From positions 186,001 to 250,000 of the forward strand of contig JAIUCV010000664.1 in assembly GCA_026724425.1 (NCBI GenBank): a stretch of 64,000 nucleotides of DNA, given 5' to 3'. The notes beneath the pieces were generated by a model. The model saw only the letters and a program-made list of their open reading frames with translations, was not told where the DNA came from and made no database searches. Shown here in pieces: positions 13,948 to 26,182 of the stretch (the first letter of the stretch is position 1; the number at the start of each line of letters is the position of its first letter). The position numbers and the translations under genes were made by a program. This DNA comes from Erythrophleum ivorense. Taxonomy: Eukaryota; Streptophyta; Magnoliopsida; Fabales; Fabaceae.

Positions 13948-15841
13948 CTAGCTGGGCTTCTTCTTGATTCTTCCCCTTGGATTGCTTCTGCCGGTCTGGA
14001 TCATGGGCTCCTCACCTTCGTGCTCCATTGAACTCTCTGATGTTGGGCTTGTGCTGCTATCTCTTTCCCTGATATTTACTCCCACCTTCAAGTTTGATAC
14101 TTGTGGAGTATTGCTTGTAGATTTTAATTTTCGATCTCTATTATCATAATTATTCTTTCTACGATTTGACCACCTATTTTTAACTTCCTGTCAATAATTA
14201 GTTGGGCAACCCAAAATTCAATGTAAAAAAGATGATGTACAAGATAAATGATGACTGGTAAAAATAAAAGCAAAGATAACATTTTAACCTGCTCATAGAA
14301 GTGAAGACCATCATTTATTGCAGAAGCAAGTTCGCGCGAATTGAATTTTGATTCTTTGCCACGAACTTTATATCCTCGTTTAACATCGTTATTCTGAAAA
14401 TTAAAATAAATAAATAAACAATCTATTAAATGCAATTAAAAATCGCTCTTTATAGTTAATTTTCATAACAAACAAAAACATTATTTATGCAAGCCCAAAA
14501 CAGAGTATGAAGAAAAATCATAACGCTATAGTTATATCGTTCCTAACTCTTTATAGCCATTAAAGCTTTAATAAAAGGTTCTTGATATGTGTACATGTGA
14601 GACAGAAAAACAAATATTGCTTCTCCATGGTGCATTGCTCACCGTCTATTCAAGTAAGTGTCTGTGTCAAATAAGCAAGGGAGATTAAGCGGCTTCATTG
14701 CATTCTTGATTTGCTTGTTATTGGGTCTTGGTTGTGTGTTATATAATAAAATAAATCTTTTATTCTCATAAGAAATAAACAACAACCCACTTTTGAGGGA
14801 AAAAAAATGCACATTTTTGTTTCAATTGACTTAGTAACAAAATACCTGGGTAACGGATTTGGTTACCACATTGTTTTCAGAAGAAATGTTATCTTGGTTG
14901 GTGGTTTCCTGCAAGAATTAAAAAGCATTAACAGAAGACTAGAGAATCGAGTCAGTTAAATGAATATGTGTTGTGAATTTGGTTACATACAGCTTGGAAT
15001 GTCAAACTTGACCAGCTTTTGTTTTCTTCATTGTCTCGATGATTGTCCCCAAAAATATCATCTAGGTTGGGAGATTCCTGGAAGAAATTAAACCATTAAC
15101 AGAAAACCATAGAATCAAATCAATTAAAATTTAAATGAATTTGTATATTGGATTTGGTCACAACATGTTACGTACAGCTTCGGAAGACAAACTTGGAAGG
15201 TTGTCGTCTTCATCCCTATCTTGCTTGTCCCTAGATATGCTTTCCCCTGAAACTTTTCCAGTTTCTATATCTTCTCCATTTGCATGATGGTCTTCTGGAC
15301 TAGTGGGAACAATCTCTAGTTGGGAATCTAAATAGCAGCGAAAATTGACGAGGGCATAGCTGAAAACTACTGCAATCAAAGAGAGAAACCAGCTGATCTT
15401 CATAAGTTGTACGGTAAGACATCCGAGGAAAAAATTGAAGAGACCAGTTTCGAATCCGAGCTCGAGCTTCCTTGACACGGACAGGGACATCAAAGCAAAC
15501 GAACTGTACGAGATGATGCTCAATGCGTCTGGCTTTCCACTCACACCTTCGTCATAGAAAACGGAGTACACAGAGCCGAGCAAAATAATGAAAAATACCC
15601 CATGAGCTTTGAGAATGAAGCCACTTGAAACTTGAATTCTCTTAGCACACAACACGATGTAGCAGGTAATTAAACAGATCAGTATATAAAGAAGTAACTT
15701 CAGAAAATTCCACTCTCCAAAAAGTTGTTTGAAAGAGGAGCTCAGAGCATAACAAACCAGGCCAATTATGGCTGACAGAGAACCCAATAATCTCCAAAAC
15801 TTCGAGTGACTTTGCAAAAAATTCGGAATACGATCCGGCAT
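13948..15841 (-). CDS. Multi-pass membrane protein of unknown function, unit A (apparently intact, 5 exons)
   Basis: I did not recognise the family. Predicted exons are 15841-15176 (222 codons), 15077-14991 (29), 14908-14867 (14; an alternative donor extends it to 14846, 21 codons), 14393-14289 (35) and 14187-13948 (79 plus TAG). All introns are GT-AG and phase 0, giving about 379 aa. Exon 1 starts MPDRIPNF; an in-frame TGA lies seven codons upstream, so this ATG is the only usable start. It carries five or six hydrophobic segments (about residues 16-36, 47-66, 75-96, 106-123, 131-147, 150-170), then an acidic Asp/Glu-rich stretch to 222. Exons 2-3 are acidic and Asn-rich. Exons 4-5 are basic (RWSNRRKNN, RGRIKKKPS), resembling a nuclear-localisation or membrane-proximal tail. 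An integral membrane role is inferred. Boundaries are supported by conservation in four other copies. Confidence 0.7.
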
Positions 15842-15969
15842 ACTGTTCTTTTCCAAGTATCAAAAGCTGGTTCATAAGATTTTAACATTGATAGAGCCTG
15901 ACAAGGATTGGAGATGGAATAATAGAAGAGTGAAAATAGTATTGTTCCCATGGTTGACTTGCTTTTCGA

Positions 15970-16873
15970 AGTCTTTTTATTCATTTTAAATGACCAAAAC
16001 AGTATTTTCCGAAGGACCAACAAATCACTATAAAGCCTTTCTTAAAATCGGTAATGAGAGTCTAACTTGAAGTTAACGCTTAAGTGGTCTCCATATTTTT
16101 GTCTTGTTTTTTAAGTAGTCTTCATGGAGGAACGCAATCAACTCATGGCTTTTACTAAAAACTTGTTTTAGTAAATATAAATATAAAAGCGCTTATCAGA
16201 AGTGAATTTTAAGAAATTCGATGGCTTATACTGAAATTTTTTTTTTAGTATAGTTTAAAGCGTTTAATATGAACTAAAAACAAAAAGCTTTAAGAAACAC
16301 ACTTTAAGTCATGATTCTGATAGCCATGCCCTAGCTATGTGATAGTTGTTAGCTAAGGATTGATTTTCCTCGCTGATGAGAAATTTTTTCTTGCTATTCC
16401 TTAATTATAAATGGCTAACTTTTTTGGAATAAATCCCTTATTATCGAGTGAGATAATTCTTTAACTATTCGTTCACTATTTAAAAAGTATTCTCTTGCTA
16501 ATCCGTAACTTTCACTCGCTAAATCAAATTTAAATGTATCTTTTGACAAAATATCTATCACAACTCCCTCACTATTTTATAGTTATTTAGTTGGTTTCTC
16601 TAACTAAATCCTAATTATTCTTTAGCTAAACCCTAGTTAATCCCTCAACTATAGTATTTGTGTAAAAATAAATGAAAATCTTGAAGCTAATATGCCAAAA
16701 TTTGAAAAGATAAGATTGATACAATCAGAAAGTCAAAGCAACTACAAGGAATAACCCCATCCTTTACAATTCATTGAATTAAAATTCATACTACTGATCC
16801 TACAAATCATTGGATAAGAGTTGAGTGGGTCTAAAAATATAGACATGTTGGGTCTCCCTTTCCACATCACTCA
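15970..16873. promoter_or_regulatory. Conserved upstream region of the unit A gene
   Basis: The first roughly 850 bp upstream of the gene is shared with units B (20590-21480), D (42030-42960) and in part E (52590-52990). It includes a short AT-rich segment with AAAGCGCTTATCAG and TTTAAAGCGTTTAATA and a run of TTAGCTAA-type words. Any promoter of the family must lie here, but I see no unambiguous TATA box and assign none. Confidence 0.35.
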
Positions 16874-17433
16874 GGCCTCATTTGGTAGATGGGAGAGGGC
16901 ATTTATGGAATGGGAAAGGGCATGGGAGAACAGAAAAAACATGTTTGGTATGTAGGGTAATTCTTTCTTTAAAAAAGTTAAAATTTTTAAACATAAGAAA
17001 GTGCAAACCTTTACATCTTTGATGGAAAGTAGTCTACCTTGAGGGAAAATAAATTTTTAAACTATCTTACACTTGTGTGTTTAAATTTTTAGTAGTAAAG
17101 ATAATTAAGTTTAATTTTTTAAAATTAAAATATTATTATTTTATTATTATCAAAAATAAAAAATAATTATTTTTCTTATTTTTTTATTTTTATTAATAAT
17201 TAAAAATGATTCTTTTATTATATTTTATAATTATTAACAATACAAAATAATTAAAATATTTTTGCTTTTCAATCGCTCTTTCATTCCATTTCAAATATAA
17301 AAAATAAAAACATTCATATTTTTTTTTTTATTATACCAAACATAACTATGGGGTATATAAAATACCTTTCCATTCCCATTCTATTTCTCATTTTCATTCA
17401 ATCAAAAATCAGTTCCTTGTACCAAAGGAGGCC
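16874..17433. mobile_element. Harbinger/Tourist-like MITE
   Basis: Terminal inverted repeats GGCCTCATTTGGTA (16874) and TACCAAAGGAGGCC (ending 17433) are flanked by the 3-bp direct repeat TCA (16871-16873 and 17434-17436). The interior is AT-rich and non-coding, 560 bp in all. Unit B continues here with AAGACAGGCAGC, so the insertion post-dates the split of A from B or accompanied the breakpoint. Confidence 0.7.
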
Positions 17434-17449
17434 TCATTTTCTTTGGGAA

Positions 17450-17612
17450 GTTCTGGTACCCTAATCTAGACTTGTTTATCTAGCATTTCTTTTTAACTTT
17501 CCCTCTTTATGGGCAGTGGCTTTTGCGTTGAGAAGGGACCACCTTGTTAATTGGTTGGCAGGTGTCAAGGTGGTTGGTTGGTGGTGGCTATGGCGTTTTC
17601 CTACAAAAAGGA
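17450..17612 (+). repeat. Short LINE fragment joined to pararetrovirus sequence
   Basis: Matches 26225-26385, 38095-38265 and 50445-50600 (GACTTGTTTATCTAGCATTTC ... GGTGGCTATGGCGTTTTCCT) and then changes abruptly at about 17605 into the pararetrovirus capsid text. The join marks the boundary between unit A's upstream region and unit B. Confidence 0.6.
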
Positions 17613-18340
17613 TTTCTTCTGTAACAATTTCTGATTTTATTTTTTTTAGATTTAGCATGTTTATTTTCTTAGATACTGAATTTGAACATTTTTCTTGCTC
17701 CATTACCTTTAATTGCTCATTTTCACCATTAATAAATACAAATATTGTATCATATTGAAGAAAATACTGATAATAATAACTATCAAATAATTCTTCATTT
17801 TAAAAATAAAAGCCTTGAATGATTTTTGGTAGAATATTTTGAAATTAACAAGTGTTTAAATATTGGTTTTTTCTTAAACCAAAAAAATATTTGGTTTTTT
17901 TTTTTTTCAATATTCAATCAAAGATTTAGCATAATCAAACTTTCGCCTTTTTTTGTGATTTTTGTTTTTCTTCTAAAGCATATGCTTTGTCACCATAATA
18001 TATCATATGCACCTTCATCATGAACTAGTATTTCTTGAAGAAGTTTTTAATCTAACACTTCTACTTTATTAACTAATGCTTTATGATTATTTATTTATTT
18101 ATTTTCCTAAACCAACTAGTAGTAAAATCTGTAACAATATTGATACTACTACTAAGATCATATAGGTTATTTTTAGATTTTTTAATCTATATCTAAACTA
18201 TGTTCACAAGCATTTTTCTCACCTTTTACATACTTATTTCTCATATAAGACATCTATTTTATATTAGACATACCTAAGGTTCTTAAAACCGTCATGAGCT
18301 ACAGATTTTTTGTTTTTTTCCTTTAAAAAGCCTAGCATAC
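17613..18340 (-). pseudogene. Pararetrovirus capsid-region fragment, unit B
   Basis: Truncated copy of the fragment at 10300-13790, sharing its N-terminal part (compare 18000-18340 with 13440-13790). It stands directly downstream of the unit B gene on the same strand and is truncated on its far side by the LINE junction at about 17605. Confidence 0.6.
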
Positions 18341-18494
18341 AAAGCTAACATATGCTAGTAACTAAGGATACAACCACTCAAGCATATCGGATTCAAGCAT
18401 ATGGAATCAAGGCATACTTTATTAAATGTTTCCACGTTGTTCATGGTACCACCAGCAAAATATTATTTTCTGATCATGCAGAGAGGTCAGTCTA

Positions 18495-20462
18495 CTACTT
18501 GGGTTTCTTCCTGATTCGTCCCCTTGGATTGTTTCTGCCGGTCTGGATCATGGGCTTCTCATCCTCGTGCTCCATTGGGCTCTCTAATGTTGGGCTTGTG
18601 CTGCTATCTCTTCCACCAATATTTTCTCCCACCTTCATACTTGATACTCGTGGAGTATTGCTTGTAGATTTTAACTTTCGATCTCTATTATCAAAATTAT
18701 TCTTTCTACGATTTGGCCACCTATTTTTAAGTTCCTGTCAATAATTAGGTCGGCAAACAAAAATTCAATGTAAGAAAGATGATGTTCAAGATAAATGATA
18801 ATTGGTAAAGATAAAAGCAAAGATAACTTTTTAACCTGCTCATGGAAGTAAAGGCCATCATTTATTGCAGACGCAAGTTTGCGGGAAATGAATTTTGATT
18901 CTTTGCCACGAACTTTATATCCTTGTTTAACATCACTATTCTGTAAATTAAAATATATAAATAAATAAATAATTTATTAAATGCAATTAAAAACCGCTCT
19001 TTATGGTTCATTTTCATAACAACCAAAAGATAAACATCATTTATGTAAGCCCAAAACAAAATATCAAAAAAAATCATAACGCTATAATTATGTCGTTCCA
19101 AACTCTTTATAGCCATTAAAGCTTTAATAGAAGGTTCTTGATATGTGTACATGTGAGACAGGAAAACAAATATTGCTTCTCCATGGTGCATTGCTCACCG
19201 TGTATTCAAGGAAGTGTCTTTGTAAATAAGCAAGAGAGATTGAGCGGCGGGTTCATTGAATTCTTGATTTGCTGGTTTTTGGGTCTTGGTTGTGTGTTAT
19301 ATAATGTTTTATAACGTTCTACACTTCTTTTAGGGGGGAATATCTTGTCATCCTCATTTGTAATCTTCCTTTCTAATAAATCTTTTATTCTTATAAGAAA
19401 TAAATAATAACCCACTTTGGAGGGGGAAAAATGCACTTTTTGTTTCGATTACCTTATTAACAAAATATCTGGGTAATGGATTTGGTTACCACATTGTTTT
19501 CAGAAGAAACGTTATCTTGGTTAGTGGTTTCCTGCAAGAATTAAAAAGCATTGACAGAAGACTAGAGAATCAAAGCATTAAATGAATGTGTTATGGATTT
19601 GGTTACATACAGCTCGGAGTATCAAACTTGACCAGCCTTTTTTTTCACTCTCTTGCTGATTGTCCCCAAAAATATCATCTTGGTTAGCAGGTTCCTGGAA
19701 GAAATTAAAACCATTAACAAAAAACCATAGAATCCAATCAATTAAAATTTAAATGAATTTGTATATTGGATTTTGTCACAACATGTTACGTACAGCTTCG
19801 GAAGACAAACTTGGAAGGTTGTCGCTTTCTGCACTATCTTGCTGATTGTCCCTAGATATGCTTTCCCCTGAAACTTTTCCAGTTTCTATATCTTCTCCAT
19901 TTGCATGATGCTCCTCTGGACTAGTGGGAACAATCTCTAGTTGGGAATCTAAATAGCAGCGAAGATTGATGAGGGCATAGCTGAAAACTACTGCAATCAA
20001 GGAGAGAAACCAGCTGATCTTCATAAGTTGCACAGTAAGACATCCGAGGAAAAAATTGAAGAGACCAGTTTCGAATCCGAGCTCGAGTTTCCGTGACACG
20101 GATAGCGACATCAAAGCAAACGAACTGTACGAGATGATGCACAATGCGTCTGGTTTTCCACTCACAGCTTTGTCATAGAAAACGGAGTACACAGAGACGA
20201 GCAAAGAAATGAAAAATACCCCGTGAGCTTTTAGCATGAAGCCCCTAGAAACTTGAATTCTCTTAGCATACAACACGATGTAGCAGATAATTAAACAGAT
20301 CAGTATATAAAGAAGTAATTTGAGAAAATTTCACTCTCCAAAAAGTTGTTTGAAAGAGGAGCTCAGAGCAAAACAAACCAGGCCAATTATGGCTGATAGA
20401 GACCCCAATAATCTCCAAAACTTCGAGTGGTTTTGCAATAAATTCGGAATACGATCCGGCAT
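18495..20462 (-). pseudogene. Membrane-protein family copy, unit B, nonsense codon at residue 44
   Basis: Same five-exon layout as unit A: 20462-19794 (223 codons), 19694-19611 (28), 19531-19490 (14), 18940-18836 (35), 18734-18495 (79 plus TAG), all phase 0. The alternative exon 3 donor of unit A is lost here (CAGGT to CAGAT), which favours the shorter exon 3. Tryptophan 44, conserved in A, D and E (GEWNF), is TGA at 20331-20333. The rest of the frame stays open with all splice sites kept, so the loss may be recent, or a downstream ATG could give a protein lacking the first membrane segment. I call it a probable pseudogene. Confidence 0.65.
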
Positions 20463-21524
20463 ACTGTTCTTTTCCAAGTATCAAAAGCTGTTTCATAAGA
20501 TTTTAACATTGATAGAGCCTGACAAGGATTCGAGATGGAATAATAGAAGAGTGAAAATAGTATTGTTCCCATGGCTGACTTGCTTTTGGAAGTCTTTTTA
20601 GTCATTTTAAATGACCAATACAGTATTTTCCGAAGGACCAACAAATCACTATAAAGCCTTTCTTAAAGTCGGTAATAAGAGTCTAACTCGAAGTTAATTC
20701 TTAAGAAGTCTCCATATTTTTGTTTTGTTTTTTAAGTAGAACGCAATCTACTGATGGCTGTTACTAAAAACTTGTTTTAGTAAATATAAATATAAAAGCG
20801 CTTATCAGAAGTGAATTTTAAGAAATTCCATGGCTAATACTGAAATTTTTTTTTAGTGTAGTTTAAAGCGTTTAATATGAATTAAAAAAAACTTAAAAAA
20901 TCACGCTTTAAATCATGATTTTGATAGCCATCTCCTGAAACTATGTGATAGTTATTAGTTAAGGATTGATTTTCCTCACTGATGAGAAATTTTTTCTTGC
21001 TATTCCTTAATTATAAATGGCTAACTTTTTGGAATAAATCCCTCATTATCTAGTGAGATAATTCTTTAACTATTCATTCATTATCTAAAAAGTATTCTCT
21101 GCTAATCTGTAATTTTCTTTCACTAAATCAAATTTAAATGTATTTTTTGACAAAAAATCTGTCACGACTCCCCCACTATCTTGTAGTTATTTAGTTGGTT
21201 TTCCTAACTAAATCTTAATTATTCCTTAGCTAAACCCTAGTTAATTCCTCAACTATAATATTTGAATAAAAATAAATGAAAATCTTGAAGCTAATATGCC
21301 AAAATTTTAAAAGATAAGATTGATACAATCAGAAAGTTAAAGCAAGTATAAGGAATAATCCCATCCTTTACAATTCATTGAATTAAAAATTCATATTAGT
21401 GATCCTACAAATCATTGTATAAGATTTCAATGGCTCTAAAAATATAGACATGTTGGGTCACCCCTTCCACATCACCCAAGACAGGCAGCAAATCCAACGT
21501 GCTATGTGCTCCAAGGACGTCCCA

Positions 21525-21800
21525 CACTACAAGAAAAACCACGTTCTCAGCAATTGCAGGATCCGCTGCTGAAACACTTGTCCGGAGTCACATTGCAACT
21601 GTTGTGATCAATTGCAGAAACAACTATTGCAACAAGTTTATAGTGGTGGTGTGATGGTTGAACAACCACTACAAATAATAATCAGATTTAGCGGCGGTTG
21701 CAAAGTCGTTAGGCATATAGTAACAGTTTAGATCCAATTGTTGCTAATTTGCACAGTGATATACAGTGGTGCCTCCAACTGCCATTATTTATTTATTTTT
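21525..21800 (+). mobile_element. Truncated CACTA-type terminus in the unit B upstream region
   Basis: CACTACAAGAAAAACC at 21525 is a textbook CACTA terminus, followed by repeated GCAATTGCAG / CAACTGTTGTG / CAACCACTAC words that look like subterminal repeats. The homologous site in units D/E is at 43017, where the terminus has decayed to TACTATAGG. I found no matching right terminus before 23560, so the element is incomplete or its other end has been lost. It is carried within the duplicated unit. Confidence 0.55.
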
Positions 21801-23560
21801 ATAATTATAATATTTGAAACTAGATATGAACATAGCTAAAAATGACTTATAAGTGGTAATTGCAATAAATATAAATTTTAAATTATAATTAGATAAAAAA
21901 TTAAATTATTATTAAAATTAAAAATTAAATTTAGTACATGGAATAATTATATCACATAAACAAAAAGTCTTATAAGTTAATAGATGAGTCTTACACTTAT
22001 AATATCATTTAATAAAAGATTTTACAAATTAATTGAAGCCTTAAGTCTATTAAGTGCTTTTTTTTATTGAAAAAGAGTGAAGAATGACTTGTTACATTTG
22101 ATAAATACCAACTTCCTTAATCAAGTATTTAATTTAAAAATATAAAAAATTATTAGAAACATATAACAATTAAATTTAAACAATAAATATTATTCAATAA
22201 ATATATTACAAATATTACTATTATAGCTTGAAAGAAAGTAAGCTCAAAAAATAAATAACCCTGAAAGTCCCAAACGAAATGAAAGTTATCATTGGGTCAA
22301 TCTTTCTTGATCATTCTTTCTTGGTCATCCCGAGCAGAGACTAGACACTTTTACCTAGAAGCTGAGTATTCTGAAGGAGAGACGGAGAAATAAACACAAC
22401 CTACTAAACCCAATAAACACATGTATAAGGACTTGCGAAAACAAGCCTAGTTCCAAAAGAGACATGTGTTACATGCATGCCTCTGTATTTTCGGGTGAGT
22501 GAACAAGTCTTTTGAGTTGCAGCATAATGAATTTATTTTAGTATAATTTAACGAAATGACTGAAATCCGTTTTGGTTCACTATGTCTTTAAAAAAATAAG
22601 GGACCCAGATTGCATGTTTATAATAGAAGTGGCGTTGATTTGAGAGAACCAATCTGAGTGTAATAATTTCTTTGTTCTATTCGAAGTACATAAGACATTC
22701 AGCTTTCCTGCAGGCTCACCTGTTCCTTTTCATGTTGAAGAGGTCAAAGAATTACTGCAATTTTTCAGTTGCCTACTTCCTACTAATATTGATGTGAGCA
22801 GGATATAACGTTGGGAACAATCAAATAAAATGGTAACTTTAGCAACACTTCCCGACTTCATATTAAGTTCGACTTTGGAAGAAAAATTGCCGATGGAGAG
22901 AAACACGTAGCTTAACTCTTGCTTGTAGATATCATTGGTCTAGCGAAGTCCTTGGAATAATGCATATTTAATAATGCTCATAAATGAGCATTTGGTCGCA
23001 AAAGTTTTAAGATATTTTACCAGAGTTCTTTTTGTCTCTTTTCATTTTATTTCTTTTTACCAAGAATTTTGGGTAATTTAATGATAAGGACTAAATTAAA
23101 AGTCTTTAAAACTACAATAACCCAATTAAAAAATTATAAACTATAAAAACCAAATCAAAGATAGAACAACATTATTTAGACCAATAAGATAATTAAGCCT
23201 ATTTATCTTCTTGTTCTATCATTCAAATACTCTCAGATATATGCATTCTTATGTAAAGATAATATTGATTATGAACTTATTTGTGATTTCTTAAAAATAA
23301 ATAAGAGAAAAGTATATTAAATGCATTATAGTAAAATAATTCATTTTTTCCAATAAACATGTCGTTCGATGTTCCATCAAACTGAAACATCAAGTCGGTA
23401 CATGTGAACATAAAGTTAATAAAGGTATATATAATGCTAGGTGCCAAATAATGTTCAAGCAAGTGCATTCAACAGGGAAAATGGATAAAGTAAACGCATC
23501 ATACTGTTCCCAAAATGGATAAAGTAAAATATGTCATAGGAGCCTAATATATATATATAT
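21801..23560. other. Intergenic part of the duplicated unit (B/C spacer)
   Basis: Shared with 43290-44992 plus 47817-47890. It contains a decayed form of the minus-strand frame seen at 44545-44222 (here 22730-23060), the empty site of the 44993 insertion (23505-23520), and a (TA)n run at 23550-23568. No intact gene seen. Confidence 0.5.
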
Positions 23561-23569
23561 ATATATAGA

Positions 23570-25310
23570 TCTTTTTCTTACATATCTTTTTTATTTTTTA
23601 ATATATTTGGATTTTAAAATTTTTTTATTTATATTTTCTTGCTCGTAGTCTTTGTTCACTATGTCCAAATTTTCAATTGTTTGTAAAAATATTAGAACAA
23701 TATTTATTTTTAATTTATTTAGTTGCTTTAGCTATTAAATCGTAATCTATTACTTTTTGCATATCTGATCCTATTTTCTAAGGAATCATAACCATTAAAT
23801 TTTTTTTAAAATATCAATAGTTATTATTACATATTTTGTCCTACGGTGGAGGTAATTCATGAAAATATTAATTTAATTAAAATTTTGAATCCACATCGTT
23901 TAAGTGGTAGTAATAATATTAAAATTGTTTAAAAAATTCATATAATTTTCTAATATTATATAATTTTAATTTTATGAGAATATAATTAGTACATGAATTA
24001 GAACTAATTTCATCCATTGATCCATAAAAATTCATTTTTATAATTTTTACAATTTTGAAAGATTTGTTCAAAACTTTGAAAATCATTTAATAACTCGTTT
24101 TTTTGGACTTGTCCTATTATGGAGTCTTTCCATTTTTCAAAAAATGGCAAAGTATCACCTTACAATTTTCCAACTAGAAAATCTAAAAATTTTGCTTTAG
24201 ACCATTTATCTTTATAGTTGATTACTATTATAGACAAAAATTACACCCAAGCATCAATAACTTATTAATATTGATCACAAGGAAATTTTTAAAATCTAAA
24301 TATATATCATATACCGCTATATTTTTTTATTTAAATAATCTTTTTCTACAATTCGTAGATGAAAATTGTTCTTCATTTTATCTAGATTGCCTTAAGAATT
24401 GTTATTTTAAGTACTAACAAATATTTGTTTATACTCGATTTAAGAATAAGGTATAGTTTTTGAGCCTATTTTTGAATCATCATATTTTCCTTTTTTTTTT
24501 TCGATATCTTTTACTTTTCTTCCATCTTTTACTATAGAAATGCTTTTTTTAAAGCAATTTCTAATTTTATTTTTTTTAATGATTTAGCATGTTCATTTTC
24601 TCGATTTCAAGCTTTGAACTTTTTCCTTCCTCTATTAACTTTAATTGCTCATTTTCATAATTATTAAATACAAATGTTGTATCATATTGAAGAAAATAAT
24701 AATAATTATGACTCTCAAATAATCTATCATTTTGAGAATAAAAGCCTTGAATGATTTTTTTGTAGGAAATTTTGACAATTACTAGTGTTTAAATATTGGT
24801 TTCTTCTTTAGCCAAAAAAAAAATGTTAGTTTTTCCAATATTCGATCAAAGATTTAACATAATCAAACTCTTCTTTTGTTTTCTTTTTTGGCAATTTTTT
24901 GTTTTTCTTCTAAAGCATATACTTTGTCACCATAATATAACATGTACCTTCATCATCAACTAGTGTTTCTTGAAGAAGTTTTTTATCTAATGCTTCTACC
25001 TTACTAGTACTTTATGATTTTTTGTGATTTTTTCATTTATTTTCCTAAACCAACTAGTAGTAAAATCTATAATAATGTTGATACTACTACTAAGAGCATA
25101 TAGGTTATTTCTTAGATTTTTTAAGAGCATATAGGTTATTTTTAGATTTTTTATCTATATCCAAACTATGTTCACAAGCATTTTTTTTTGCCCTTTACAT
25201 ACTTATTTCTTATACAAGTTATGTATTTTATATTAGACATACTTAAAGTTCCTAAAATTGTCATGAGCTCCAGATTTTTTTTCTTAAAAAACCTAGCATG
25301 CAAAGCTAAC
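23570..25310 (-). pseudogene. Pararetrovirus capsid-region fragment, unit C
   Basis: Homologous to 12110-13790 and 47870-49530; it covers the capsid region and stops near the zinc knuckle. It carries many stops and indels and lies immediately downstream of the unit C exons on the same strand. A short tandem duplication of CATATAGGTTATT... sits at 25100-25150. Confidence 0.6.
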
Positions 25311-25464
25311 ATATGACATAACAGCTAATAACCGAGGATGCTATCATTCAAGCATATCGGATTCAAGCATTTGGAGTCAAGGCATATTTTATCAAATGTT
25401 GCCACGTTGTTCATGGTACCACTAGTAACAAATTATTCTCGTTTCATGCAGGGAAGTGAGTCAT

Positions 25465-25910
25465 CTAGTTGGGTTTCTTCCTGATTCTTCCCCTTGGATT
25501 GCTTTTGCCAGTATGGACAATGGGCTCATCATCTTCATGCTCCATTGGGCTCTCTGATGTAGGGCTTGTGATGCTATCATTTCCAGTGATATTTTCTCCC
25601 ACCTTCATATTTGATACTCATGGAGTGTTGTTTGTAGATTTTAACCTACGATCTCTTATATCAAAATTATTCTTTCTACGATTTGACCACTTATTTTTAA
25701 GTTCCTGTCAATAATTAGGTGGCCAACCAAACATTCAATGTAAAAAAGATGATGTACAAGATAAATTATGACTGGTAAAAATAAAAGCAAAGACAACTTT
25801 TTAACTTGCACATAGAAGTAAAGACTATCATTGATTGTAGAAGCAAGTTCGCGGGAAATGAATTTTGACTCCTTGCCATGAACTTTATATCCTTGTTTAA
25901 CATCACTATT
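25465..25910 (-). pseudogene. Membrane-protein family copy, unit C: exons 4 and 5 only
   Basis: Exon 4 is 25910-25806 and exon 5 is 25704-25465, homologous to the other copies. The exon 4 end reads GTGCAA before its GT instead of GAGCAG. Exon 5 has an in-frame TGA at 25618-25620 where A, B and E code Gln or Arg. The first three exons are absent; beyond intron 3 the sequence passes into the LINE inverted repeat. It cannot encode the family protein. Confidence 0.75.
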
Positions 25911-26182
25911 CTGTAAATTAAAATAAATAAATAAATAAATAATCTATTAAATGCAATTAAAAACCTCTCTGTATGGTTAATTTTCATAACAACCAAAAGA
26001 TAAACATTATTTATGCAAGCCCAAAATAGGGTATCAATAAAAATCATAACACTATGGCTATGTAGTTCCAAACTCTTTATAGCCATTAAAACACCCTAAA
26101 TTTATTTTAATTTTCATCGATTCAGTTTAAAGATATCTAGTCTATTCCTCCCCTTTCTGGGAACAATGATTCAGGAGATTTC

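Noticed and set aside
23550..23568. (TA)n run, also at 47862-47875
   Set aside because: Ordinary microsatellite shared by duplicated units; useful as a marker only.
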